Source of the DNA: Kineococcus aurantiacus
GTDB lineage: Bacteria > Actinomycetota > Actinomycetes > Actinomycetales > Kineococcaceae
NCBI RefSeq assembly: GCF_013409345.1
Contig: NZ_JACCBB010000001.1
Location: forward strand, 2,604,001-2,668,000
Reading direction: 5' to 3'
DNA length: 64,000 nucleotides
Part shown: positions 42,932 to 52,768 of the stretch, piece by piece
Position numbering within the stretch: the first letter of the stretch is position 1
Layout: each line of letters starts with the position of its first letter
Made by a program: the position numbers and the translations under genes
Notes under the pieces: generated by a model
What the model was told of the DNA's origin: nothing
Database searches by the model: none
The model's input: the letters and a program-made list of their open reading frames with translations, nothing else

Positions 42932-43789
42932 GTGAGCGAACCCTTGATCAGCTTGTGGGGCGGCGGCCCGTGGCAGGACCCGGCACGGGCCGCGGAGGCC
43001 CGGGAGGTGGCGGCCGAGCTGGAGGAGCTGGGGTTCCACCGGTTGTGGTTCTCCGGCGGGTTCGGCGACGGGGTCCTGCCAGCCTTCGGCGAGCTGCTCG
43101 CCGCGACGCGCACGCTCGGGGTGGCCAGCGGGATCGTCAGCATCTGGACCGCGACGCCGGAGCAGTCGGCGCGCGCGTTCGCGGAGCTGGAGGCCGCGCA
43201 CCCGGGCCGGTTCCTGCTGGGGCTGGGCAACTCCCACGCCCCGGCGGTCGAGGGCCGGGGGGGCCGGTACGACAAGCCGTACTCGCGGACGGTGGACTAC
43301 CTCGACGCGCTCGGCGGGCGGGTCCCGCGCGAGCGTCTCGTCCTGGCCGCGCTGGGGCCCCGGATGCTGGAGCTGGCCCGTGAGCGCACCCTCGGCGCCC
43401 ACCCCTACTTCGTGACGCCCGAGCACACGGCGCTGGCGCGCGAGGCGCTGGGGGAGGGGTCGTGGCTGGCGCCCGAGGTCGCCGTCGTCCTGGACGCCGA
43501 CGCCGCCGGCGCGCGCGCCACGGCCCGCGAGCACCTGGCGACCTACCTGCAGCTGCCGAACTACACGAACAACCTGCGCCGCCTGGGCTGGGGCGACGAC
43601 GACCTGCTGCACGGCGGCAGCGACCGCCTCGTCGACGCGCTGGTGCCCTGGGGCCCGCAGGAGCGGGTCGCGGCCGGGGTGCGCCGGCACGTCGAGGCGG
43701 GCGCCGACGAGGTCGCGGTGCAGGTGCTCGGCGGGCGCGGGGACTTCCCCCGGGCCGCGTTCCGGGAGCTGGCGGCGGCGCTGGTCTGA
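42932..43789 (+). CDS. LLM class F420-dependent oxidoreductase
   Basis: 285 aa from GTG 42932. Luciferase-like barrel with LEELGFHRLWFSGGFGDGVLP at the start, ASGIVSIWTATPEQSARAFAELEAAHPGRFLLGLGNSHAP, and an ending ADEVAVQVLGGRG. This matches the TIGR03620-type F420-dependent group found in Actinobacteria. Substrate unknown. The CDF gene converges 14 bp after its stop. Confidence 0.88.
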   Translation: MSEPLISLWGGGPWQDPARAAEAREVAAELEELGFHRLWFSGGFGDGVLPAFGELLAATRTLGVASGIVSIWTATPEQSARAFAELEAAHPGRFLLGLGNSHAPAVEGRGGRYDKPYSRTVDYLDALGGRVPRERLVLAALGPRMLELARERTLGAHPYFVTPEHTALAREALGEGSWLAPEVAVVLDADAAGARATAREHLATYLQLPNYTNNLRRLGWGDDDLLHGGSDRLVDALVPWGPQERVAAGVRRHVEAGADEVAVQVLGGRGDFPRAAFRELAAALV

Positions 43790-43803
43790 GCGGCCGCCCG
43801 CGG

Positions 43804-44724
43804 TCAGTCGTGGGTGGAGGTCTCGTGCCCGGCGTGCCCGACGGGCTCGAGCTGGAACGTGGCGTGCTCGACGGCGACGGGGAAGTGCTCGGCCACGCAC
43901 GCCTGGAGCCGGTCGAGGATCTCCGGGGCGTGCCCGTCGCGGAAGCACGACTCGTCCAGGACGACGTGCGCCGACAGCACGGGCAGCCCGGAGGTGATGA
44001 GGCTGGCGTGCAGGTCGTGGACGGCGTGGACGTGGGGCAGCTCCAGCAGGTGCCGCCGCACGTCCTCCAGGTCCAGCCCGGGGGGTGTGGACTCCAGCAG
44101 CACGGACGTCGTCTCGCGCAGCAGCTTCAGGGTGCGGGGCACGATGAGGACGCCGATGAGCAGCGACACGACGGCGTCGGCGCGGGTCCAGCCGGTGAGG
44201 GCGATGACGGTGGCGGCCACCAGGACGGCCACGGACCCCAGCGCGTCGTTCACGACCTCCAGGACGGCGGCGCGGACGTTCACGTTCGCCTCCCCGCTGC
44301 CGCGCAGCAGCAGCCACAGCGCGAGGAGGTTGCCGAGGAGGCCGACGACGCCGAAGACGACCATCGCCCCGGAGTGGACCTCGGGCGGGCGGGCGAGCCG
44401 CTGGACGCCCTCGACGAGGACGAAGACGCCGATGGCGAGCAGCGCGGCGGCCTGCGCGGTGGCGGCGAGGACCTCGGCCCGCCGGTAGCCCCAGGTGCGC
44501 TGAGCCGACGCGGGCCGGGCCGCGAGCGTCGCGGCGAGCAGGGCGAGGACGAGCCCGGCGACGTCGGTGAGGACGTGGCCGGCGTCGGCCAGCAGGGCCA
44601 GGGAACCGGAGACGGCGGCGCCGACGGCCTCGACGACCAGGACGGTCCCGGTGACGGCCAGGGCGGCGGCGAGGCGGCGGCGGTTCTGCCGGGCGTCGTG
44701 CCCGTGCCCGTGGCCGTGGCTCAC
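43804..44724 (-). CDS. Cation diffusion facilitator (CDF) metal exporter
   Basis: 306 aa from GTG 44724. His-rich N-terminus (SHGHGHGHD), six TM helices, cytoplasmic C-terminal domain (LDLEDVRRHLLELPHVHAVHDLHAS). TM2 has the usual site HVLTD (His50, Asp54). TM5, normally HxxxD, reads EVVND, so His is replaced by Glu156 with Asp160 kept; this could shift metal preference from Zn to Cd, Mn or Co. It is translated with the CmtR-like gene (GTGA overlap). Confidence 0.92.
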   Translation of the reverse strand: MSHGHGHGHDARQNRRRLAAALAVTGTVLVVEAVGAAVSGSLALLADAGHVLTDVAGLVLALLAATLAARPASAQRTWGYRRAEVLAATAQAAALLAIGVFVLVEGVQRLARPPEVHSGAMVVFGVVGLLGNLLALWLLLRGSGEANVNVRAAVLEVVNDALGSVAVLVAATVIALTGWTRADAVVSLLIGVLIVPRTLKLLRETTSVLLESTPPGLDLEDVRRHLLELPHVHAVHDLHASLITSGLPVLSAHVVLDESCFRDGHAPEILDRLQACVAEHFPVAVEHATFQLEPVGHAGHETSTHD

Positions 44725-45053
44725 GAGGCGGCCCCGTCGGCGCACAGGTCCTCGTTGACGGCCAGCACGACGCCGAGCAGGTCGCCGAGGGCGTGGCTCA
44801 TCCGGGCGTCGGCGATCTCGTAGCGGACGCGCCGGCCCTGCGGCACGGCGGCGACGAGGCCGCAGCCGCGCAGGCACGACAGGTGGTTGGACAGGGACTG
44901 CCGGGAGACGCCGAGCAGGTCGGCGAGCTCGGCGGGGTAGCCGGGGGCCTCGCGCAGCGCCAGCAGCAGCCGCGACCGCGTGGGGTCCGACAGGGCGTGC
45001 CCGAAGCGGGCGAGGACCTGGGCGTGCGTCGCGATCACCCCCCGACGGTACAT
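44721..45053 (-). CDS. cmtR: CmtR-like ArsR/SmtB family metal sensor
   Basis: 110 aa from ATG 45053; GTG 45038 is possible. The recognition helix reads GVSRQSLSNHLSCLRGCGLVAA; Cys60, Cys64 and C-terminal Cys104 correspond to the Cd/Pb ligands Cys57, Cys61 and Cys102 of M. tuberculosis CmtR, and RVRYEIADARMSHALGDL-GVVLAV is also very close. It should repress its own operon and release it on binding Cd(II) or Pb(II). The downstream CDF gene overlaps by 4 bp. A dyad at 45039-45074 covers its promoter. Confidence 0.88.
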   Translation of the reverse strand: MYRRGVIATHAQVLARFGHALSDPTRSRLLLALREAPGYPAELADLLGVSRQSLSNHLSCLRGCGLVAAVPQGRRVRYEIADARMSHALGDLLGVVLAVNEDLCADGAAS

Positions 45054-45074
45054 CGGGACGTGGATCGTCGGGGG
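45039..45074. promoter_or_regulatory. Inverted repeat over the CmtR-like start
   Basis: CCCCCGACG at 45039-45047 and CGTCGGGGG at 45066-45074 form perfect nine-base arms 18 bp apart. They flank the ATG of the metal sensor. The wide spacing is unlike most ArsR dyads but could represent two half-sites. The hydrolase start at 45092 is 17 bp away, so it may be affected too. Confidence 0.45.
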
Positions 45075-45091
45075 TCGGCGGCCGGGGTAGC

Positions 45092-45922
45092 GTGCCGACC
45101 GTGACCGTCACCGCTGACCCCAGGAACGACACGGCCCCCGGGCCGCACGGCGCCGTCGACGTGCGCGTCTACGAACCCGCCGGGACCCCCGCCGCGGCGC
45201 TCGTCTGGGTCCACGGCGGGGGGTTCGCCGCCGGCGACCTCGACATGCCCGAGTCCGACGCCGTCGCGAAGCGGTTGCAGGAGGACGGGGTCCTCGTCGT
45301 CGCCGTCGGGTACCGGCTCGCCGGGCCCGGAACGCACTACCCCGTGCCCTCCGACGACGTCCTGGCCGCCTGGGCGTGGGGCCGCGACCTGGCGCTGGCC
45401 GCCGGGGTCGCCCCCGACCGCGTCCAGCTCGGCGGGGCCAGCGCCGGCGGGAACCTCGTCGCCGGTGCCGTCCTGCGGCTGCTGGCCGACGGCGGTGACG
45501 TCCCGCGCGCGGTGTTCCTGGCCTACCCCACCCTGCACGCCGTGCCCCCGCAGGACTCCCCGGCGGCGGCGCGCGCGGTCGCGTCCCTGCCCCCGGAGCA
45601 GCGGTGGTCGCCGGCCGACGTGGCCGCCATGTACCGGGGTTTCCTCGGTCCGGACGCGGGGGAGGCGCCCGCGGCGGCGGTCCCCGGGACGGCGGACCTG
45701 ACGGGTTTCCCGCCCACCTTCGTCCTGACGAGCGAGGCCGACGGGTTGCGCGGGTCCGCCGACGAGTTCGCCCGCCGGCTCGTGCTCGCGGGGACCCCCG
45801 TGCTCTCCGTCTGCGAGCCGGGGACCGAGCACGGTCACCTCAACGAGCCCGGCCCGCGGTTCGACGCCAGCCTGCGGCGCGTCGCGCACTGGGTGCTGAA
45901 CGCCCCGGTGCTGGTCGGCTGA
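45092..45922 (+). CDS. Alpha/beta hydrolase, hormone-sensitive-lipase-like
   Basis: 276 aa from GTG 45092. Oxyanion motif VHGGGFAAGD, nucleophile GGASAGGNLV, Asp in TSEADGLRGSADEF and His in EHGHLN. An esterase or carboxylesterase; substrate unknown. Convergent with the TetR gene, 33 bp to its stop, across a small tandem repeat. Confidence 0.88.
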   Translation: MPTVTVTADPRNDTAPGPHGAVDVRVYEPAGTPAAALVWVHGGGFAAGDLDMPESDAVAKRLQEDGVLVVAVGYRLAGPGTHYPVPSDDVLAAWAWGRDLALAAGVAPDRVQLGGASAGGNLVAGAVLRLLADGGDVPRAVFLAYPTLHAVPPQDSPAAARAVASLPPEQRWSPADVAAMYRGFLGPDAGEAPAAAVPGTADLTGFPPTFVLTSEADGLRGSADEFARRLVLAGTPVLSVCEPGTEHGHLNEPGPRFDASLRRVAHWVLNAPVLVG

Positions 45923-45929
45923 GCCGCCG

Positions 45930-45965
45930 CACCGGGGTCACCGGGGTCACCGGGGTCACCGGGGC
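45930..45965. repeat. Four tandem 9-bp repeats between convergent genes
   Basis: CACCGGGGT repeated four times (last base C in the fourth). It covers the stop of the TetR gene and the spacer after the esterase. Too short and too simple to be a CRISPR; a slippage tract. Confidence 0.9.
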
Positions 45966-46531
45966 GGGCGCAGCGCCGCGTCGATGAGGACCTCCGCCGC
46001 CGCGCGGGCCTGCGCGGCGGCGTCGGGCCGCCCGTCGATGGCCGCGGTCGTCTGGGCGCCCTCGGCCAGCAGGGCCAGCTGCGCCGCCAGCGCCGGCGGC
46101 GCGCCCAGCTCGTCGACGAGCGCGGCGACGTACCGCTGGAACGACAGCTTCTGGGTGCGGACGGCGTCGGCGACCTCGGGGGAGACCCCGCCCAGCTCGC
46201 CGTAGGTGTTGATGAACCCGCAGCCGCGGAAGTCGTCGCTGCGGAACCAGGCGTCGAGGAAGTCGTAGACCGCCAGCAGCCGTTCCCGGGCCCCGGTCGC
46301 GCCGGCGGCCGTGGCGGCGATGCCCTCCCCCCACGTCCCCTCGCGCCGGCGCAGGACGGCCAGGACGAGGTCGTCCTTGGAGGAGAACGCGGCGTAGAGG
46401 CGCTTGAGGGGGACACCGGAGGCCGCGCGGACCGCGTCCATGCCGACGGCCTGCACGCCGCGGGCGTTGAAGAGGCGGTCGGCGGCCTCGACGATCCGTT
46501 CACGGTCCGGTCGCACGTCCGTCGCCGACAT
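45956..46531 (-). CDS. TetR family transcriptional regulator
   Basis: 191 aa from ATG 46531 with GGAGGAAGAG upstream. HTH: DAVRAASGVPLKRLYAAFSSKDDLV. The ligand domain contains FLDAWFRSDDFRGCGFINTYGEL, a pattern found in a TetR_C group with a conserved Cys that could be a redox or electrophile sensor. Divergent from the hydrolase at 46631, with two identical-type operators between. Confidence 0.9.
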   Translation of the reverse strand: MSATDVRPDRERIVEAADRLFNARGVQAVGMDAVRAASGVPLKRLYAAFSSKDDLVLAVLRRREGTWGEGIAATAAGATGARERLLAVYDFLDAWFRSDDFRGCGFINTYGELGGVSPEVADAVRTQKLSFQRYVAALVDELGAPPALAAQLALLAEGAQTTAAIDGRPDAAAQARAAAEVLIDAALRPPR

Positions 46532-46553
46532 CTCTTCCTCCGGGTCTTGCGGT

Positions 46554-48494
<1,941 letters not shown>

Positions 48495-48519
48495 GGTTCC
48501 TCCTGGTGTGTGTGTTTGG

Positions 48520-48732
48520 TCAGTCACAACTGCGGGCACGCGGGAGCGCGCACCGCGGGGGTGGGCCGGGAGTGGCCGGTGCCCCGGGCCGGGTGCGGGC
48601 CCAGGGCTCCGGGGCGTCGTCGAGGCCGGCCGTCACGGGGGTCGCGTGGCACCCGGCGCGGGCGGAGACCCGCGCCGCCCTCGTCACCGCGAGCGCTCGC
48701 TGCGCCTCGGTGATCGGCCTCGTGGCTGTCAT
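48520..48732 (-). pseudogene. Possible remnant of a TetR regulator gene
   Basis: An open frame of 70 codons starting at ATG 48732 just behind the dyad at 48736-48753. The first 30 residues (TRAARVSARAGCHATPVTAG) resemble a TetR N-terminus of the type AAR-FAERGYHATPVTAI, with the rest lost and replaced by a Pro/Arg-rich tail. The normal protein would be about 190 aa. I read it as a deletion remnant, but a chance frame is possible. The stretch 48495-48778 otherwise holds nothing else that I recognise. Confidence 0.35.
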
Positions 48733-48735
48733 GTG

Positions 48736-48753
48736 TGTGAGTGAACACTCACA
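48736..48753. promoter_or_regulatory. Perfect TetR-type dyad upstream of the remnant
   Basis: TGTGAGTG-AA-CACTCACA, perfect eight-base arms, three bases before the ATG of the TetR-like remnant. Shape and position match self-regulating TetR operators. If the regulator is dead, the site is either orphan or used by a regulator elsewhere. Confidence 0.5.
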
Positions 48754-48778
48754 ACCGCGCCACGTCAACCCCCGCGCG

Positions 48779-49333
48779 TCACGCCGAGCGGCGGACCTCC
48801 CGCAGCACCCGCTCGGTGGCGGTCTCCCGGTCCAAATCCACCCCCGCCGCCCGCAGCACCCCCGCCGCCGCGCCCTCAGGGCGCCCCAGGATCGCCAGCA
48901 GCAGGTGCTCGGTCCCGATGGTCTTGTGGCGCAACGACAGAGCGGCCCGCAGGGAGTCCTCCAGCACCTTCTTGCCGCTGCGGTCGAAGGGGACGTGCGT
49001 CGACGGCGCGCCCCGGCCGAACAGCCGGCGGCGGCGCGGGCCGCGCTCCAGGGCCCCCGGACCGAAGGACTCCTCGGCCCGCCGCCGCACCTCCTCGAGG
49101 TCGATGCCCAGGCTGCGCAACGCCTCGGTCTCGTCGGCCGGTGCGCGGACGAGCTCGCGGACCCTGGCCAGGTCCGCCCCCGCCTCGGCCAGGAGGCGCT
49201 GCGCCAGGCCGGGGGTCACCAGGAGCCCCAGCAGGACGTGCGCGTCGCCGATGCGCTCGTGCCCGAGGGCGCGGGCCTCGTCCTGGGCGGCGGTCACGGC
49301 GGAGCGCGCGGGCTGGGTGAAGCGTTCGAACAC
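48779..49333 (-). CDS. ClpN (Clp repeat) domain protein
   Basis: 184 aa. Two Clp-N repeats: AVTAAQDEARALGHERIGDAHVLLGLL (1-60) and a second one about 125-175 with LSLRHKTIGTEHLLLAIL. There is no ATPase domain, so it resembles the substrate/adaptor-binding part of ClpC. It may modulate Clp proteolysis. It follows the HTH gene by 18 bp, an arrangement widespread in Actinobacteria. Confidence 0.9.
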   Translation of the reverse strand: MFERFTQPARSAVTAAQDEARALGHERIGDAHVLLGLLVTPGLAQRLLAEAGADLARVRELVRAPADETEALRSLGIDLEEVRRRAEESFGPGALERGPRRRRLFGRGAPSTHVPFDRSGKKVLEDSLRAALSLRHKTIGTEHLLLAILGRPEGAAAGVLRAAGVDLDRETATERVLREVRRSA

Positions 49334-49351
49334 GGTGTCCTCCTGGCGTCG

Positions 49352-49573
49352 TCAGATCCGGCGGGAGTGCTTCTTGTGGACGGCCTGCTTGCTGACCCCC
49401 AGCGCCTCGGCGATCTCGGCCCAGGACCAGCCCAGCCGGCGGGCCCGGGCGACCTGGAGGTCCTCCAGCCGGTCGGCGAGGCGGCGCAGGGCCGCGACGG
49501 CCCGCAGGCCCACCGCGGGGTCGGGATCGGTGCTGCGCGTGACCAGCAGCTCCTGGTCGGTCGGTCCGCTCAC
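49352..49573 (-). CDS. Small HTH protein paired with ClpN protein
   Basis: 73 aa from GTG 49573. C-terminal helix-turn-helix: RRLGWSWAEIAEALGVSKQAVHKKHSRRI. The N-terminal half is helical and could dimerise. It probably regulates its own operon through the two dyads directly upstream. What signal it senses is unknown. Confidence 0.82.
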   Translation of the reverse strand: MSGPTDQELLVTRSTDPDPAVGLRAVAALRRLADRLEDLQVARARRLGWSWAEIAEALGVSKQAVHKKHSRRI

Positions 49574-49575
49574 GG

Positions 49576-49619
49576 GTCAACTTTCATTGACGATCGGCCG
49601 CGCGTCAACCCCTGTTGAC
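49576..49619. promoter_or_regulatory. Two GTCAA-N6-TTGAC operators upstream of the HTH gene
   Basis: Sites at 49576-49591 and 49604-49619, identical arms and spacer, repeated with a 28-bp period. The first begins 3 bp from the start codon. The even spacing suggests two dimers bound on nearly the same face of DNA. The small HTH protein or another local regulator would bind. Confidence 0.65.
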
Positions 49620-49666
49620 GATCCGCGTCGTCACGGGGCGGGGGACCGGGCCCGGGGCAGGACCGG

Positions 49667-51286
49667 TCAGCGCACGGGCACGTGCACGAGGTGGCGCGCC
49701 GGGTCGACGCGGGACGCCAGCGCGCGCAACCGCTCCTGGTCCTGCCGGTCGCTGCGCGTCAGGCGCTCGCGGTGCTGGGCCAGGTGGTCCTCCCAGTCCG
49801 CGACGGTGAACTGCTCGAGGAGGACACCCGGTTCGTCCACGCAGCGGTACAGCCCCCAGGACAGGGCACCCGTGCGCCGGCGGGACTCCTCCACCGCACC
49901 GGCCGCGGCCAGGAACTGCGCCCACCGGTCCGGCGCCACCTCGTAGCGGACCTCCACGACCACCGGTTCCCCCGGCGCACCCGCCGGGACCGGGCCCACC
50001 TCCAGGGACGGCCAGTAGTCGACGACCTCCCGCGCGTCCGCGGGGTGCTCGCGCAGGCGCCACCAGCGCGCGCTGACCGACCCCGCGGCCAGCAGCACCG
50101 CCGCCGCGCAGAACGCCTGCGGCAGGCCGAACCGCTGCGCCACGAGCCCCCACGCCGCGGCGCTCGCGGCCGTCGCGCTGAACAGGACCACCTGGTAGAT
50201 CGACAGCGCGCGGGCCCGCACCCACGGCGGCAGGGACGCCTGCACGGCCGAGTTCAGCCCGGCGACCACCACGATCCACGCCGTCCCCACGGGCAGCAGG
50301 GTCACCACCGCCAGCGGCACCGAACGGCCCAGCCCCAGCACCGCCATCCCCACCCCGAACACCGCCCCGGACCACACCAGGCGCGCGGTCGGGTCCAGGG
50401 CCCGCGCCAGCCGGGGCATCAGCAGCGCCCCGACCACCGCCCCGGCCCCGGCGGCGGTCAGCAGCAGGCCGTACCCGGCCGACCCCAGCCCCAGGCGGCG
50501 CTGGGCCACCAGCGGCAGCAGCGCCCACAGCACGTTCGCCGGGACGAGGAACACGACCAGCCGCAGCACCGCCCGGCGCACGAAGGGGCTGTGCCGCACG
50601 TACCGCCCGCCCGCCTGCAGACCCTGCACGAACCGCGGGTGCGCGCCGGAGCGGACCCCGGTGCCGGGCGCCGCCCGTGCGCTGACCAGCGCCACGACGA
50701 AGACGGCGAACGTCAGCCCGTTGAGGGCGAACAACCCGCCCACGCCCAGCCGGCTCACCAGCAGCCCCGCGACGGCGGGACCCACGGCGCGGGCCAGGTT
50801 CACGGACAGGGAACTCAGCGAGGCCGCCGCCCCGACCTGCCCCGCGGGCACGAGGGTGGGGACCAGCGCCTGGTAGGCCGGCATCTGCACCGCCGAACCG
50901 CACCCGAGCAGGAACGTCATGAGCAGCAGGACGGTCGGGGTGAGGTGACCGCCGAACGTCAGCAGGCACAGCAGCGCGGTCACCAGCACCTGGACGGACT
51001 GCACGGCCAGCAGCATCCGGCGGCGGTTGGTGAACTCCGCGAGGACCCCGGCGGGCAGCGTCAGCAGGAACACCGGCAGGCTGGTCGCGCTCTGCACGAG
51101 AGCCACGAGCGTGGACCCGGCGTGCTGGTCCAGCAGGAACCACTGCGCGCCCACCGTCTGCATCCACGCGCCGACGTTGCTGACGAACGAGGCGATCCAC
51201 AGCGCCCGGAAAGCCCGGGCGCGCAACGGTTCCCACGGGGAGGCCGACGTGTTCGGGTGGTCGCTGCCGAGCGCCGCGGACGTCAT
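49667..51286 (-). CDS. MFS transporter (MFS_3 type) with C-terminal monooxygenase-like domain
   Basis: 539 aa from ATG 51286 with GGAGGAACC upstream (51301 also possible). Twelve TM helices to about residue 420: RALWIASFVSNVGAWMQTVGAQWFL and FTNRRRMLLAVQ are typical of the EntS-like MFS_3 group. The C-terminal 110 residues (EVRYEVAPDRWAQFLAAAGAVEESRRRTGAL and so on) look like an antibiotic-biosynthesis-monooxygenase fold, normal for this family. Exports an unknown compound. Confidence 0.87.
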   Translation of the reverse strand: MTSAALGSDHPNTSASPWEPLRARAFRALWIASFVSNVGAWMQTVGAQWFLLDQHAGSTLVALVQSATSLPVFLLTLPAGVLAEFTNRRRMLLAVQSVQVLVTALLCLLTFGGHLTPTVLLLMTFLLGCGSAVQMPAYQALVPTLVPAGQVGAAASLSSLSVNLARAVGPAVAGLLVSRLGVGGLFALNGLTFAVFVVALVSARAAPGTGVRSGAHPRFVQGLQAGGRYVRHSPFVRRAVLRLVVFLVPANVLWALLPLVAQRRLGLGSAGYGLLLTAAGAGAVVGALLMPRLARALDPTARLVWSGAVFGVGMAVLGLGRSVPLAVVTLLPVGTAWIVVVAGLNSAVQASLPPWVRARALSIYQVVLFSATAASAAAWGLVAQRFGLPQAFCAAAVLLAAGSVSARWWRLREHPADAREVVDYWPSLEVGPVPAGAPGEPVVVEVRYEVAPDRWAQFLAAAGAVEESRRRTGALSWGLYRCVDEPGVLLEQFTVADWEDHLAQHRERLTRSDRQDQERLRALASRVDPARHLVHVPVR

Positions 51287-51476
51287 GCCGGGTTCCTCCA
51301 CGGAGTGCGTGCGGCCCCGCGCGGGCGCCTCGGGTCCGGCCCGGGGTCGGCGGAGGGGGCACGCGGGCCGGGCGTGCGGCCCGCCGCCAGTGTGCCGGGA
51401 CCCCGCCCGCGACGGATGTCCCCGAGGTGACCCTGAGAGGGCCTGGCCGGACCGTCCCCGGGTTTCCCGGGGTCGT

Positions 51477-51518
51477 CCCCGGGCGGGGTTCCCCGGGTGG
51501 GGTTCCCCCCGCCCGGGG
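51477..51518. terminator. GC-rich hairpin downstream of the PPC-like gene
   Basis: CCCCGGGCGGGG (51477-51488) and CCCCGCCCGGGG (51507-51518) are perfect 12-base arms around an 18-bp loop that itself can fold. It lies 12 bp past the stop of the secreted protein gene (minus strand). No U tract, as usual for actinobacterial terminators. The rest of the 244-bp spacer to 51286 holds no gene. Confidence 0.6.
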
Positions 51519-51530
51519 ACCGGTGACGGG

Positions 51531-52349
51531 TCAGTTCCGGGGGATGCTCAGCGTGAGCTGCTGGGTCCCGGTGCGCACGTCGTCGGCCAGGTCGATCCGG
51601 TACGACCCGCTCACCGGCAGGGTGAGGGTGACGTCGGACTGGTTCTGGCTGTGGCCGGTGTGCAGCGGGGACCCGTCGGGGGCGGTGAGCGTGAACGTGC
51701 TCGTCGGGGAGCCGGCCAGCTGGATCCGGGCCTGCTGGCCCTTCGTGGCGGCGAAGGTGTACGCGGCCCGGTCCTGGGGGCCGACCGTCGCGGTCACCGT
51801 GGCGCGGGTGCGGCCGGGCGCGAAGGTGATCTTCGTGGCCTCGGCCACGACCGTCCCACCGGTGTCCGGCTTGCCGGTGCTGGGCTTGGTGGTGCTGGGC
51901 GTGCTGGGCTTGGTGGTGGTGGGGATGGTCAGGTCCAGGCGGTAGCGGGAGGGGCGGGTCGAGACGATGTCGACGTAGTACCGCCCGGTTTCGGGCAGGC
52001 GGTAGGTGAAGTCGGACTGGCGGGGGCTGTGGGCGTCGTGGACGGCTGGGCCGGTGGGGCCGACCAGGGTCCAGGTCTGGGCGCTGGTGGAGCGGGCCAG
52101 GTGGAGGTGGGCGGTCTGCCCGGCGCGGGCGTCGAAGACGTAGCGGTCGTCGTGGCCGGGGCCGACCGTGCCGCTGACCGAGGCGCTGGTGGCGCGGTGG
52201 GCGAAGTGGATGGTGGTGGCGGCCGGGACGCCGGCGGCTCCGGTGCCGGTTCCGGTGCCGGTGACCGGTCCGGCGGCGGTGGCCACACCGGCTCCGCCGA
52301 GCAGGACGGCGGCGGTGACGGCGGCGGCGGTGGACAGTTTGCGGTTCAC
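51531..52349 (-). CDS. Secreted protein with two PPC-like beta domains
   Basis: 272 aa. Signal peptide (KLSTAAAVTAAVLLGGAGVATAA, cut near 26). Two similar beta-sandwich units (about 45-145 and 175-272), each with GxxxxxYxFxAxxGQxAxxxL and a later SDxTxxLPxxGxYxxDL stretch, typical of bacterial pre-peptidase C-terminal domains. A Thr/Pro/Ser/Lys-rich linker joins them. No catalytic domain; binding or structural function unknown. Confidence 0.8.
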   Translation of the reverse strand: MNRKLSTAAAVTAAVLLGGAGVATAAGPVTGTGTGTGAAGVPAATTIHFAHRATSASVSGTVGPGHDDRYVFDARAGQTAHLHLARSTSAQTWTLVGPTGPAVHDAHSPRQSDFTYRLPETGRYYVDIVSTRPSRYRLDLTIPTTTKPSTPSTTKPSTGKPDTGGTVVAEATKITFAPGRTRATVTATVGPQDRAAYTFAATKGQQARIQLAGSPTSTFTLTAPDGSPLHTGHSQNQSDVTLTLPVSGSYRIDLADDVRTGTQQLTLSIPRN

Positions 52350-52466
52350 GGTGCAGTTCCCCTTCCCGGGGTTCCCGACGGGGTTCCGCTCCCGCTGGCT
52401 GCGGGTCCCGGCTCCGTCGGCGGCTTCAACACGACCACCCCCGGGTTCATGCCCGGCGCCGGCCGG

Positions 52467-52562
52467 TCAGGTCCGCTGCGTCCACACGGCGAGACCGCAG
52501 ACCACGGCGGCCGACAGGGACAGGGCCAGGCGCAGGGCGTTCCGCAGGGGACGGGTCCTCAC
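52467..52562 (-). CDS. Tiny membrane ORF coupled to its neighbour
   Basis: 31 codons from GTG 52562, whose GTGA overlaps the stop of the 69-aa ORF. The product (RTRPLRNALRLALSLSAAVV, ending GLAVWTQRT) is a basic head plus one TM helix. Unknown; could be chance, but the overlap is typical of coupled genes. Confidence 0.3.
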   Translation of the reverse strand: MRTRPLRNALRLALSLSAAVVCGLAVWTQRT

Positions 52563-52768
52563 CGCGAACCCCGCGGCGCCGACGGCGCGCCGGCGGTGAC
52601 GGGTACGAGCGCCCCCAGCGCCAGGGCGACGGGCACGGCGCAGGCCAGCAACGCGCTGTGCAGCAACGGGATCCCGCCGAACGGCAACGGGACGAACGTC
52701 AGGGTGGCCCAGGAGACCGTCGTGACGACGGTGGCCCGGCGGGTGGCGAAGGGGCGGGGTCGGTTCAC
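52559..52768 (-). CDS. Small two-helix membrane protein
   Basis: 69 aa from GTG 52768 with GAGGAG upstream. Arg-rich head, then two hydrophobic stretches (TVVTTVSWATLTFVPLPFGG and HSALLACAVPVALALGALVP). Family not recognised. It may be followed by the 31-codon ORF through a 4-bp overlap. The spacer 52769-52976 is gene-free. Confidence 0.4.
   Translation of the reverse strand: MNRPRPFATRRATVVTTVSWATLTFVPLPFGGIPLLHSALLACAVPVALALGALVPVTAGAPSAPRGSR

Noticed and set aside
45930-45965. CRISPR array
   Set aside because: Units are 9 bp with no spacers; no cas genes in the window.
51477-51518. Attachment site or mobile-element end
   Set aside because: Inverted repeat has no direct-repeat flanks, integrase or transposase nearby; a terminator fits better.
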